A stretch of 64,000 nt of DNA from Amoebidium appalachense (taxonomy: Eukaryota; Ichthyosporea), in the NCBI GenBank assembly GCA_963693365.1, contig CAVNZM010000014.1, positions 6,138,001 to 6,202,000 on the forward strand. The letters run 5' to 3'. Below the pieces are notes generated by a model. The model ran no database searches. It worked only from the letters and a program-made list of their open reading frames with translations, and had not been told where the DNA came from. A program made the translations under genes and the position numbers. Shown in pieces: positions 50,943-62,874 of this stretch (position 1 is the stretch's first letter; each line of letters opens with the position of its first letter).

Positions 50943-51890
50943 ATGAATAAGTTTGGTTCGTTATGTCTGGTTGCTCTTGGATTGATGGAATGGGTTCCCA
51001 CCGTGACCGCCCAAACCGTCAAGCTCCTTGACATGGCACCACGCCTGCAATGGGAAAACGACAACGGCTTCTGCGGAGAAACGAGTGTCCAGGAAACATG
51101 TTTGTATTTTGGTTGCTATGCATCGCAGGCCATAATCCGCCGTGACCTTTCAAGGGGTGAACTCCTGTTGGAGACAGATGGGTATGGCCCCGGAAACGTC
51201 GCCGATGCGCTGAAAAAACTGAAACTGCGCTACACGTGGTACGACACGGACTCGCCTGCATACAATTCGAATTGGCAAAAGTTCCTCATGTGGATGAAAA
51301 GGGAAATCCTCCAGGGGCATGTTGTGCTTCATGGACAGTTGATTCGTGATGGCGACCAGTATGGATACGACCACATTGTGCCAACCATGGGAATGTCGAC
51401 ACTCACACCCACATCCGCTGTTTATGATGGCCGTGACGTAGTCACCATGCATACGCTCTTCAACGAGGCTCCCGTTCGCCGCACGTTCGCGTCTCTTCCC
51501 GCATGCCAAGGCTTCTGCAAGCAAACTATTTTCGTCGGTGGTTGCATCCCTATTGAAAGACAGTATGGAATATCTGTGCTAGGAATCGTCGATACCAAAG
51601 GTGAAACGCGGCCGGTGCAGATCTACCTCAACAAATGGGATGAGCCCAACCCTACTGATGGTGAAGCGCCCATCAATTATGCGGCGAGAGTGGTTGTGCG
51701 GGGTCTGACGGTAGGAAAGACGTATGCTCTGCTGCGCTACAACAACCTGGCAAAGGTGCCGGACTACAACTTCAAAAGCAGTGGGTTTGTGAGCAAGATC
51801 CAGTTCAAGGCTACTGCATCCACCTACACGTACCTCACGGTCATTGCGTCAAACAGAGTGGTTGTGTTCCGATGTGTGGACGCATGGTAA
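50943..51890 (+). CDS. Secreted papain-fold / C39-like hydrolase, paralogue 2
   Basis: Intronless 315-residue ORF. Residues 1-24 are a classical signal peptide (MNKFGSLCLVALGL, with cleavage plausible after VTA). The mature protein has LQWENDNGFCGETSV with Cys44 as likely nucleophile, and a Gln at 36. QYGYDHIVPT follows with His144, then YDGRDVVTMHTLF. This layout fits the papain-like fold seen in C39-type peptidases and their inactive relatives; no ABC transporter or double-glycine substrate is nearby, so a secreted peptidase or amidase is more likely than bacteriocin processing. The C-terminal 100 residues form an apparent beta-rich domain (ARVVVRGLTVGKTYALLRYN) found in both paralogues. 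Several extra Cys (54, 58) could form disulphides. The substrate cannot be inferred. Confidence 0.78.
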   Translation: MNKFGSLCLVALGLMEWVPTVTAQTVKLLDMAPRLQWENDNGFCGETSVQETCLYFGCYASQAIIRRDLSRGELLLETDGYGPGNVADALKKLKLRYTWYDTDSPAYNSNWQKFLMWMKREILQGHVVLHGQLIRDGDQYGYDHIVPTMGMSTLTPTSAVYDGRDVVTMHTLFNEAPVRRTFASLPACQGFCKQTIFVGGCIPIERQYGISVLGIVDTKGETRPVQIYLNKWDEPNPTDGEAPINYAARVVVRGLTVGKTYALLRYNNLAKVPDYNFKSSGFVSKIQFKATASTYTYLTVIASNRVVVFRCVDAW

Positions 51891-52275
51891 ACGGTCTTGT
51901 TGCGACCATCATTTTGGTGATTGACAGACGGCCTATAGCATATGCATGCCGTCGTGGAAGATTAGGGAGTCAGCTCGAGCACATGCCTGGCGGGTAAACG
52001 CTTTCAGACTTCTTTGATAATTATTATATGTATGTGTTTTTAGTTACACAGTTGTCACTACTGTAACTGCGCAGCTGTGATTTTGATAACAGGGTTAGTT
52101 TATGCGAATGCACATACGCGTAGGTGGGCATGCTTTGCCGGCTGCTGTTGCTGGGGATATGATCGTGAGAAAGTGTCTTGCGTCCAGGCGGGTATGTGAG
52201 GGATAGTAGTCTAGAACGGAAAACACACTCCAGTTCCAGAGGACTGAAGAAAAAAATGGGAGGTTGGGAGGGGAA

Positions 52276-52335
<60 letters not shown>

Positions 52336-52734
52336 CTTGTTACGGTGGTGGCCTTGTCACAATCGTGGATAGCTGACACTGCTGTCTATTTCAACCAAGC
52401 TGTAGGGTTGTAGTTTACATATACGAAACATGTGGTATGAACGTTTTTCGGGTGATAAAACATTAAAATTTCTGTGAATAATATGATATTCCAAAAACAT
52501 GCAACGGCAGTTGTGGGATCTGGGCTAGGTAACAACTTGACAGTATGTGCAAAATGGCGAGAACAAAGCCATCGATCGCGACGATTGCAAACAGGATAAT
52601 GGGACTCATTGAAAAGTAATAGTTGTCATATGATATATAAATATGCACATATATTTTTGTATGTGGTTTATAGTTAAGCTAGCTTTACTTATCGAAGACA
52701 GGACTAAGAGAGAGGGACGGGGGGGGGGGGAGAA

Positions 52735-52769
<35 letters not shown>

Positions 52770-53503
52770 GAGAGAGAGCGAGGGGGAAAGTTTGAGACTG
52801 AGTTTCCATGGTTTTTTCTACACAGAGGCACGCATGCGTGCACAGGTGCGAGGAGGCAGCCCACTTCTATCCCTAACGAACTCGCTTCTCCAGCTCTGCA
52901 CAGAAGCTTGCTGCAGCACTGCTGAAGTTTACGCAAAATCGGCTATGCGGAAGACACCAATCACAGCCATCCTCTTGCACCATATATGGCAAACCATCTC
53001 TTCCAAAATATTTAAGCCAATCAAATAGCTTACCCTAACAACACATGACATTCCATCTTGTTCGCGCAAAAAACAAAGTTGCAACTTGCAACCGGCGGGA
53101 GAGCTCAGTTCAAAGTGTCAAAAGTTTCAAGGAAAGGTTGTGTCAAGGTATTCGAAAGGGTGTGGGTGTTTGCCGCGGCTGTGTGTGTGCGTGTGTGGGG
53201 CTTTCGTGTGTGTGGGTGTGTGCGCGTGGTTTTGAAGCAACGCGATTTCAGTTTCGGTCTGTACGTGCATGTGTGCGTGTTCAGGCGTTCTGGGTGAAGC
53301 TCATCCACAACACCGCCCTCCGCAACACTGCCAGTCCCTCACAACCTCTTTTCAAAGCTCGTATTCACTCACGTAAGTCAGCCCTCACATCCACCAGTAT
53401 TGTTTATACCCTTCACTCCACACGCGCAATCATTCCAATAATTCGCCAGTTGTTTATTTGGCGCGTTTTTGAACCCGACTAGCAAGGGGTACTGGCCTTT
53501 CAG
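51891..53503. other. Intergenic; poly-G runs and possible 5' leader exon of the phosphatase
   Basis: Almost uninterrupted G60 at 52276-52335 and a G run at 52737-52768. A splice donor CAC|GTAAGT at 53373 together with the acceptor CTTTCAG before ATG 53504 suggests an untranslated first exon ending at 53372. Confidence 0.5.
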
Positions 53504-56095
53504 ATGTCGTACCATTCTCTTCTGCACGGGAACCCATCCACCGCAGGGCGGTCCGAGTTCGAAGAGAGCGCAAACAGAAGGGTCATCAAGTGGTCTACTG
53601 CTTTGAGTGAGGTGTGTGTGTGCGTGTGTGTGTGTGTGTGTGTATGTGTGTGTGTGTGTGCGTGTGAAAGGGGTGTGTGTGTGTGTGCGTGCGTGTGTGT
53701 GTGCTTGTGCGCGCGCACGTGTGTGTGCATGTGTGTGTGCCTCTGTGTACTTGCCTGTGTGTATGTGTGTGTGTGCGCGCGCATGCGTGACAGTGAGCAT
53801 CTGTTGGTGTCTCCAGATGTGTCTGCTTGTGTGCCTGTTTGTACGCACATATGTCTGTCTGTGCGTGTGGGCGAGCCACATGGTTGTGCCCATACACCCA
53901 TACCTGCAACGTATACCTCTCTGGATGCCTTCAAGTTGAGTGCTCGTGCCCGTGCTTTTGCATATGCTGGAGAGCTAGCTTGTGCTTGTTCTCGGTTGTG
54001 TGATGCCTGTGCCTGTGTTGCGGGTTTTAACAACTGTGTTTGTTGAATACATTTTGTGCAGGAGCAAACTTTATATGCTTTTTAGGGTTGCTGCCTTGGT
54101 TAGAGTTCGTTTTTTCCTGGCACTTCAACTCCCTTCCCCCCTCTTCGTTTATGTCTCCTTGTTTAAAGGACCCCCCCCCCCCCCCCTTCCCCCGTTGGTA
54201 GTGTGTCTGTATTCCTAGTGCTGGATTCACGTTAGTAACCCCCTCCCCCCCCACCCACCCACCCACCCCCCCACCTACCCACCCACACACACACACAACA
54301 ACAACAACAACAACAAAATGGGCCCCTGCAGCAAAGATGGGGAGCAGTCCTCTTTCTCACCCTGATTCTCATCGTCCAAATCATCATCGCGCAATCGACC
54401 AAACCGCACTCCTTTGCGTTCCTCCCCACCGACCCATCCATCTCGTTCCCACACACGAACGAAACCATCCCTGCGTGGGGCTTGGCTGTGCTCTTGGGTG
54501 TGTGCGCGGCTTTGTGTGTGTTTGTGGGAAATCTCCATGGTGGACATCGTCCACGAGACACGTACACAGGCAACGTGGCAGGGTGTGTTTGTGATGGTTG
54601 ACTTGGTGTGTGCTACGTGCATGACCATGTGTCTGTGCCAGGTAGTATCCTCCCCCCGCCCTCCCCCTCCCCCCCCCCCCCCACCCCCACCCCCCCCACC
54701 CCCACCCCTTCTCCCATATATATATCACGCTCCACTCCCCTCTTCCCTCTACCTCCCCTCCATCCTCCATCCCTTCTTCTCCTCTCCCCCTTACCCCCCC
54801 AATGATGGCTTCTTTCAATTACCTTTTACTTGCACGTTTTTTTCGTTGTGTTTCGTGGTTTTCCTGTCTTTGGGTAAATACTGGACAGCCCCGTATGCTC
54901 CCCCCCCCCCCCCCCCCCCCAACCCAAAAGGGGGGGGGGGGGGGGAGGGGAGGGGGGGGGGAAGAACAAGTCATTTTTCTTTCATGGGGAGCATCTGGAA
55001 GGGAGTCACGGGGGGAGGGGGAAGGAAGAAAGGGGGGGGGGGGGAGGAGGGGGGTTTGAAATAGGCAGAGGTTGGGCAGAAAGAAGGGGTTAGAGTTCGT
55101 TTTATGAGCTGTTAATAGAAAAAGAGAGCATAGGTGGTGCCTATGTACGCACACCCATGTCTGCATGTATGGGGAGGTTGTGCAGGACATTTTGCTATGC
55201 AGGCAGCTGAAAAAATTCAAGTCTTTACCTCATAAAAACTGAAAGGTCACAAATTTAAAAGTGGTGTTCAATTAACAACTTGGCCCATGATACTCATTAC
55301 ACAGGATATAATTAGACGTGCAAACAATATTCGTCGTTTAAAGGGAGTTTCTTTTAGATCAAGTCTACTTTTGGGTCAAACAGATGCGCCATATACACCA
55401 ATTATATGGCCCTAGAATTATTTCGGGCTGGCCCGACCCGGAAACCGAAAGGAAGCCCCTTTTTCTGGATGATTCCCTAACTCATCTGTACCTCTCCACC
55501 CGCAGCTTGCCAAATACGGAGTGGGCCGGCCTAGGCCTGACTTCTTGGCCCGCTGCATGCTTCCAGACCAGTACAAAAATAGCACCCAGTGGCTATTTTC
55601 GGACGTGCACTGCACCAATCCAAACCGTGCATTGCTCAAGGAGGGTGAAGTGAGCTACTTCTCTGGCCACTCAGCCACGTCATTCACCTATGCCTCTTAT
55701 GTGACCCTATATCTGCTGTGGACTCTGTATCTGCGTCCTAGGAGGTGGGTCTATATAACCTCCCCCCCCCCCCCCCCCCCCCCCCCTCCCCCCCCCCTCC
55801 CCCCCCCCTTCCCCCCCTCCCCCCCCCCTCCCCCCCCCCCCCCCCCCAAAAAAAAATTGCTCCAACCCCACCCACCCACCCCCACACACATACAGCGCCG
55901 CCCTGAGAGCACACACCCGCACACAGCACATTTACCGCAGATACACAGACATGGCTTGGCCTCACACAAACTCTATGAAAAACCCCAACTCCCATCACCA
56001 CTCACATGCACGCTCGATCACACACATGCGCGCACACACGCACACAAGATCCCTCAATCACTCATCTATCCCCTTCCCCCACCCCCCCACCACCA

Positions 56096-56147
<52 letters not shown>

Positions 56148-56476
56148 AACCAGTCCCCCCCACTCCTCTCTGTGCATCCGCCCCCCCACACCACACCCAT
56201 ACAAACCCACTCATTCACCGACACCCACGCCCCACACACACAACCACGCACATCCCCCCCCCCCCCCCCCCAACAAAAAAAAAAAAGAACCATTCGCACA
56301 CAACTGATTTTAAGTTTCTGTTAATCGAAAAACGACATCCTTAGGCTTGATGTGTCCCGCTACACTCCCCACCCCACCCATCCCTTTCCCATGTGTTTAT
56401 AAGATGAAAATGAAACAATTTGGAAGAGTGGTGGCTTTGTATATGTCGCTGTGTTTGAGATCCCGTCTAAGAAAGA

Positions 56477-56507
<31 letters not shown>

Positions 56508-56561
56508 GCTTGTGTGTGTTCGTCTGCTTGTCCCCTTTCTCTCCATGTCGCTCTCTCTCAC

Positions 56562-56598
<37 letters not shown>

Positions 56599-57387
56599 CC
56601 TTTGCCACTGCCCTTGCCTGCATAAGTAACCCTGCTCGTCCCTGATCAAGACGGGTGACCCACCCATGTTCAAGTGAAACAGTATCTGAGTTGGGTTTCG
56701 TTAACGAGGTGAATGGGTCGAAACCTCGGGTACTGTGGATGACCTTGGGGCCCCCAGAGGATGGGCTCTGCTTATATGCATACTCTTTTTATGTATGGTT
56801 TGCATTCTGCAACGTGTTATCCGTTGTTCTTGTGTACTTCGTACGTTATGACGCATTCAACCCCCCCCCCCCCCCCCTCCCCCCCCCCCCCCCCCCCTCC
56901 CTCCTCCTCTCGCCATCTCTCTCCCCCGCTTTTGTGATACATGTTTATTTTTGTGAAGGGTGTGTGTGCGGTTTGGAGAAGGGGAGGGGAAGAGGGTCAG
57001 GTTGGCATAGCATTAAAAACGCGAATGAAAGAACGACGGAGATTAACATGACCGTTGCACAGAATGGCTGATTCTGATTGGTTCGTTTGCAGATCGGCCA
57101 ATTCTAATTGGATGCTTTGCAGGTCGAAGAGCGGCAGCTACAGCCGATTAGCCGGTGAAATCATCGAGTGTCTTCGCATCTGCGCACTGTTTATTCCCTT
57201 TTTGGTAGCGGGGTTCATAGCTTCTAGCAGAATCTATGATTATAGGCATCATGTGAGTGATGTGGTTGCGGGTGCATTTGTCGGGTCTGTTGTCGGGTCG
57301 ATTTTCTTTATTAGGGGGGTGTCTTTAATTAGGAGGATGTACCCGGGGTCTAATTTGTTAATGATTGACTATACCTATCCGCTATAA
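53504..57387 (+). CDS. Lipid phosphate phosphatase (PAP2 superfamily)
   Basis: Exons 53504-53611, 54332-54641, 55506-55744 and 57123-57387. Acceptors CTTTCAG, CCTGCAG, CCCGCAG and TTTGCAG are clear. The product is about 306 residues, normal for the family. All three catalytic signatures are present: K-x6-RP in [10 protein letters not shown] (K142-P150), SGH in [10 protein letters not shown] (192-194), and SR-x5-H-x3-D in [13 protein letters not shown] (254-265). Exon 2 gives the first two membrane helices around FPHTNETIP, as in animal LPPs. Exon 2 needs one base removed near 54525 (AALCVFVG to [12 protein letters not shown]) to keep the frame, a probable indel. The enzyme would dephosphorylate phosphatidate, lysophosphatidate or related lipids with its active site facing the lumen or outside. 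Intron 3 carries a dispersed-repeat copy. Confidence 0.92.
56608..56860 (-). repeat. Diverged full-length copy of the poly-G-anchored dispersed repeat
   Basis: About 253 bp, reverse orientation relative to 39425, ending against poly-C (poly-G on its own 5' side). The blocks best kept against the 39425 copy are the distal end (CCTGCTCGTC, GATCAAGACGGGT), TATCTGAGTTGG (56683-56694), GGGTCGAAACC (56715-56725), GATGGGCTCTGCTTAT and GTACTTCGTAC. Confidence 0.85.
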
Positions 57388-58471
57388 TAAAAAATGAATC
57401 GGGGATGTATCTTATGAGAGCCTATAGATCATATGGATAGCTGTATAGTAACTATGAGAAGATGTTTTTACGCTTTCGACTGTACACGTTTCTACCCACT
57501 ATACTTACACTCCGACGTACACCTACATTCACCTGCACCGACTGTAAACAACCAACAAACAACCACACTTCGCGGACAAAAGTGAATGTTGTTAATGCAC
57601 AGCACAACCCTTGTTCCTTTTGTGCCAAAATGACAGCTTTTGTCTGAGGGATGGCGCTTTTTATCGTAGGCGCGCAAAAATAGTTTTGGCTTTGGCCACT
57701 AAATGTTAATGATAGTCACCTGATCGTAGGTTTTCTCCTCTTTTTGGAACCAAGCCTGTAGTTGGCTGATTATGTTGTTTTACGCTGGGTATAAAGTATT
57801 CATGGTATTTTTTAAAGGTGACATGGTAACTATGTAGCTTGCAGCCGTGTTTCGTCGATTTAACCTCATGGTTTCCTTGCACGGGCGTTGACGTCGAACC
57901 GGATTCGATCTCCATCAATAATAAACAGCCGATTATATGACAAAGGGGGAAACGGTTTATTAAACCGCATACCATACATGCATGCTTATGCGACCATGGA
58001 ATATCCTTTTTGGGTGGATGTGTACGTGTTGCCACGGGTACGTGCCCATGCGTGTGTGTGTATGCGTGTGCACGTGTGTGTTTGTGCGTATTCGAGCTAC
58101 CACCTACTGAGGCGGTGTCTCCTTTCTTTTTTTTTTTTTTTTTTTTTTTTGCTTAAAAGGGACCGCCTGAAGTAGATGTATAACGTTGCACGTGCGGCAA
58201 CACGTCAGTACGTGTTAGGTATTCGAGTGTGCACGTGTGTGTTTGTGCGTATTCGAGTGCGTACGTGTGTGTGTGTGTGTCACTGTGGCATGGGGCTTGT
58301 GTGTGCACGTGCCATACATACTCTCATAGTGGTGCCAAGTCGAGCCAGCCTGTCTAGCTCAGGGTGTGAAGAAACGTCATCTCCCGTACTTGCAATTCAC
58401 CCTCTCTGAGAAAGAGGTTACATTGTGTGCATGCTTGTGCACGTGTGTGTGTGTACATCTCTCTCTCTCTT

Positions 58472-58517
<46 letters not shown>

Positions 58518-58603
58518 CGCGCGTATGCTTGTGCGCGAGCATGCGTGTCATTGGAAAGAAACTCTTTTAGGCGAGCTAGGGAGGGAGGGAAGGAGGGAGG
58601 CCT

Positions 58604-58634
<31 letters not shown>

Positions 58635-58724
58635 AGGCATTTTCGGCAAGAAACGTGGGTTCTGTTGATCTAGGCAGCCTGATGGGCAGAAGAAAGTGTG
58701 TATGTGTGTGTGTGTGTACGGTAC

Positions 58725-58769
<45 letters not shown>

Positions 58770-59076
58770 TGTTGGAGGAGGAGGAGGAGGAGGAGGAGGA
58801 GGAGAGGGGGGGGGAGGGGGGGGGGGGGGGGGGGGGGGTGTTGCAGGCCAAAGTGTAGTCCAGGCCAAAGTGTAGTCCAACTGGAAACTTGGACTCCGGG
58901 CCAAAGTGTTGCCACTTTGTCATTGGAAAAGGAGGGGTGACTTGGCAAATTCGTGTGTACACGTCAGTGTGTGTGTGCGTGTGTGTACACATGTGCGTGT
59001 GCATGCGTGCGTGCGTGCACGGTGTCTTTGCATTTGTGGCTTGCAAGAACATGTGCATGTCTGTCGTCGCGCACAT

Positions 59077-59151
<75 letters not shown>

Positions 59152-59371
59152 ATGTGCGTGTGCGTATGTGTGTTTGAGCGCGCGTGCGTTTATATGTCCA
59201 CCAATCATAGTATTCACTTTTGTGTGTGTGACACTGTGTGCACGTGCCGGCAGTGTGTGCTTGTGTGTGTGCACGCGCGCATGCGTGTGACACTGTCACC
59301 TGTGTGTTTTTTTTCTCTCTCTTTTTTTTTTTGTGTGTATGTGTGTGTGTGCACGTTTGTATTTGTTTGTT

Positions 59372-59469
<98 letters not shown>

Positions 59470-59635
59470 TGTGTGTGTGTGTGATCCATTTTTGTGTGTG
59501 AGGGCTGCAGTGTGTGTCAGTGTGTGCATTCATTCGTGCCTGCAGGCATGCATACTTGCGTGCCCATATGGCTGCAATGAATAAGCAGCATACCGGCGCA
59601 TAAGGATGCGGCTTGTGTGCCTGTGTGCATGCCTG
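57388..59635. other. Intergenic, TG-rich
   Basis: 57388-58020 is ordinary AT-rich sequence without a gene. After that come TG-rich DNA, (CT)n at 58465-58501, G runs at 58603-58633 and 58815-58838, and a 17-bp unit AGGCCAAAGTGTAGTCC in tandem at 58846-58880. (TG)n lies at 58728-58768, 59107-59150 and 59371-59482. Confidence 0.7.
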
Positions 59636-59841
59636 GAGGGGTTACCCGCAAGTTGCATATGTTTGCATATATTTGCAGTATTTGCATATATTTACATCGT
59701 AATTTGCTTATATATACATATACATATTTATGATATATTTGCATATATTTGCACGGCACATATTTATATATATTTGCATATATCTGCACGGCACATATTT
59801 GTATACATTTGCATACATTTGCAAGTTGCAGGTAACCCCTC
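59636..59841. mobile_element. 206-bp element with 21-bp inverted ends, MITE-like
   Basis: The left end GAGGGGTTACCCGCAAGTTG is matched on the opposite strand by the right end with two mismatches over 21 bp. The interior is AT-rich and built of TTTGCATATAT and GCACGGCACATATTT words, with no coding. No clear target duplication is visible, so the class is open. Confidence 0.55.
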
Positions 59842-59996
59842 ATGGTGCCGGTCCGCGATTCTAAAGTCTGCTTATCTCGTTATGCGCTCATTGGAGTACG
59901 TGTGATCATAATAATAGCAAGAGCTTTGAAGACTAAGTTATTTGTTGATTATTAGCTTGTGCTCTCTCTCTTCCATTCTGTACTTTTTCCCCTCGT

Positions 59997-60000
<4 letters not shown>

Positions 60001-60084
<84 letters not shown>

Positions 60085-60317
60085 CTATCTCTTTATCTCT
60101 CTCTATCTCCTCTCTCTATCTCTCGCTTGCTCTCTCCCTCTCTCTCTAGATCCCCCCCCCCCCCCCCCCCCTCCCCTCCCTGAGTCTCTTTCTCTCTCCT
60201 TGTGTGTGTGTGTGTGTGTGTGTGCGTATTTCTTATCTCTCACAGAGGCTTTCTCTCTCCCTTTCCTCCCACCAACCCCCCCCCCCCCCCCCCTTAATTC
60301 CCCTCTCTAATGATATA

Positions 60318-60398
<81 letters not shown>
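60001..60398. repeat. (CT)n, poly-C and (TG)39
   Basis: CT 60001-60056 into C 60057-60080; C 60152-60170; pure TG 60320-60398. Confidence 0.97.
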
Positions 60399-60399
<1 letters not shown>

Positions 60400-60745
60400 T
60401 ACTGGTATGATACTATGTAGCCTGAACATATAGATATCTTGAACTTGCGCAGAATATTATTATCTAATAAAGCTTCTTGCAGAAGTATGACGATGTCACG
60501 TATAAACTCAGTGGTGGTAGAAACGGGTTGTGCTAATACCACACAGAGCGGCCTGAGTCAATTTATATCATACGAGAAGTGTGGGGATTCGAAAGGGGGG
60601 GGGGGGGGGGGGGGAGGGGGGGGGGGAGGGATGCCGTTTCTGTGTGTGCGTATGAGGGTGTACAGTGTGTGTTCGTTGACTAGTGACCGTGTTTGCTTTC
60701 CTGGCTGCTTCACTGTACTGGTGTGCCAGCAGAAACAGACAGACA
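60399..60745. other. Gene-free stretch
   Basis: Low-repeat sequence with a G run at 60595-60629. No coding frame I would support. Confidence 0.5.
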
Positions 60746-61255
<510 letters not shown>

Positions 61256-61393
61256 TGTGTGTGCGTGTGCACACGTATTTGTGTGTATCTCACACAGTAC
61301 TCTGTGTGAGTGTGTGAGTGTGTGTATGTTTGTGTGAGTGAGTGAGTGAGTGAGTGAGTGTGTGTGTGAGTGAGTGTGTGTGTGTGTGTGTCG

Positions 61394-61554
<161 letters not shown>

Positions 61555-61611
61555 TGTGTGTGTGTGTCTAACTAATTACATCGCCTTGGCAATATGTATC
61601 CACAGGAGGAG

Positions 61612-62310
61612 GGCGGACGATGCCTGATATCGCCCTCGCCATGCCTCTCACCATGAAAATTATCACACCTTCTAGACAGCGATATCTGATGTCGCCCTCG
61701 CATCCACCGCTCTGCACTTCTATGAATTCTTCAACACTGTACATGTCACTGTTCGTCTCCAGAAGCGGGCATCGGCAATGTCCCTCACAAGAAGAAGAAG
61801 AGGGCAGGTGATAAACATTATCGCCCTAGGTCTGGCAACGTGTTTCCACAAGAAAGAGGCGGGCGATAACTGATATCACTCACCCTCACCCTCAGTGTTC
61901 CTAGCAAGAATAGGACGAGAAGAGGGCGATATCTGATATCGCCCTCACCCTGTTCCTGAGGCTCACCCCAAGAAGAGGGCGATATTTGATATCGCCTGGA
62001 CCTTGTTCCACGTGCACACGCCAAGAAATGGGCAATATTTGATATCGCCCTCACCTTATTCCACACCCCAAGAAGAGGGCGATATTTGATATCGCCCTCA
62101 CCTTGTTCCACACCCCAAGAAGAGGGCGATATCTGATATCGCCCTCACCTTGTTCCACACCCAAGAAGAGGGTGATAAATGATATAGCCGTGGCAATAGC
62201 TTCTGGCAAAGTGTCTCCACAAGACAAGGGCGAGCAATGTAATACCCTGGCAAGGTGTCCCCACCCTGTCCTAGCAAGAATTCGAAGGGGGCGATGTCTG
62301 ATATCGCCCT
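61612..62310. repeat. Array of palindromic GATATC units
   Basis: About eleven units carry GGGCGATATC and its reverse complement GATATCGCCC around a one-base loop, with flanks AAGAAGA and CTCACCTTGTTCCAC. Core units at 61922, 61972, 62026, 62072, 62119 and 62166 are spaced 46-54 bp; outer units (61617, 61680, 61800, 61857, 62283) are more degenerate and wider apart. No genes. Confidence 0.9.
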
Positions 62311-62504
62311 GGCCCTGTCCCGAATTTCCTAACAAGATCACACAGTTTGCGTTGTTTCACATGACGCCCCGCACCAGGTACGCGTGTAGGACCATGTGCA
62401 GCCCAAAAGGAACGAGCACAGTGAACACTCGAGTCTCCAGTGAGTCGACACGAGTCTATTCGAAAGTCGAGTAGTCGACTGCCGGGCGGCGGGTCGGAGA
62501 TCTC

Positions 62505-62869
62505 TGTATGAGTGAGATTGTCCCACAATCACACGCATATGAATTTGTACTTGGAGTCATAGGCAGAGACCAGATCCGCCGAGACCCTGCCCGAGCCTCA
62601 TGGCTTCCCCTATACTATGCCGCTGATTACGCTCATATATGGTAGCAGAGACAGTCCGACCGCCCTCTGATGGCCTAGCCGCTTTCCACTGCGCACTGCT
62701 ATGAGCTCGGGGCGAGCTCACTCCCGCCGCCGAGATGTATGAGTGAGATTGTCCCACAATCACACGCATATGAATTTGTACTTGGAGTCATAGGCAGAGA
62801 CCAGATCCGCCGAGACCCTGCCCGAGCCTCATGGCTCCCCCTATACTATGCCGCTGATTACGCTCATAT
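62505..62869 (+). mobile_element. TRIM element, 365 bp, with target duplication
   Basis: Two 134-bp direct repeats (62505-62638, 62736-62869) differ by one base as far as I can see. They begin TGTATGAG and end GCTCATAT. Between them, 97 bp starts with TGGTAGCAGAGA (62640-62651), the standard primer site complementary to the 3' end of initiator tRNA-Met. ATCTC is present on both flanks (62500-62504, 62870-62874). The internal region is non-coding, and its polypurine tract is weak (only CCGAGA before the second LTR). Confidence 0.9.
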
Positions 62870-62874
62870 ATCTC

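Noticed and set aside
53504-54046. 180-codon frame continuing past phosphatase exon 1
   Set aside because: After 36 codons it runs into a TG repeat at a GAG|GTGTGTG donor; the next exon resumes the phosphatase in phase.
61612-62310. CRISPR-like array of palindromic repeats
   Set aside because: Spacers are repeats themselves rather than unique, unit spacing varies, and the context is eukaryotic with no cas genes.
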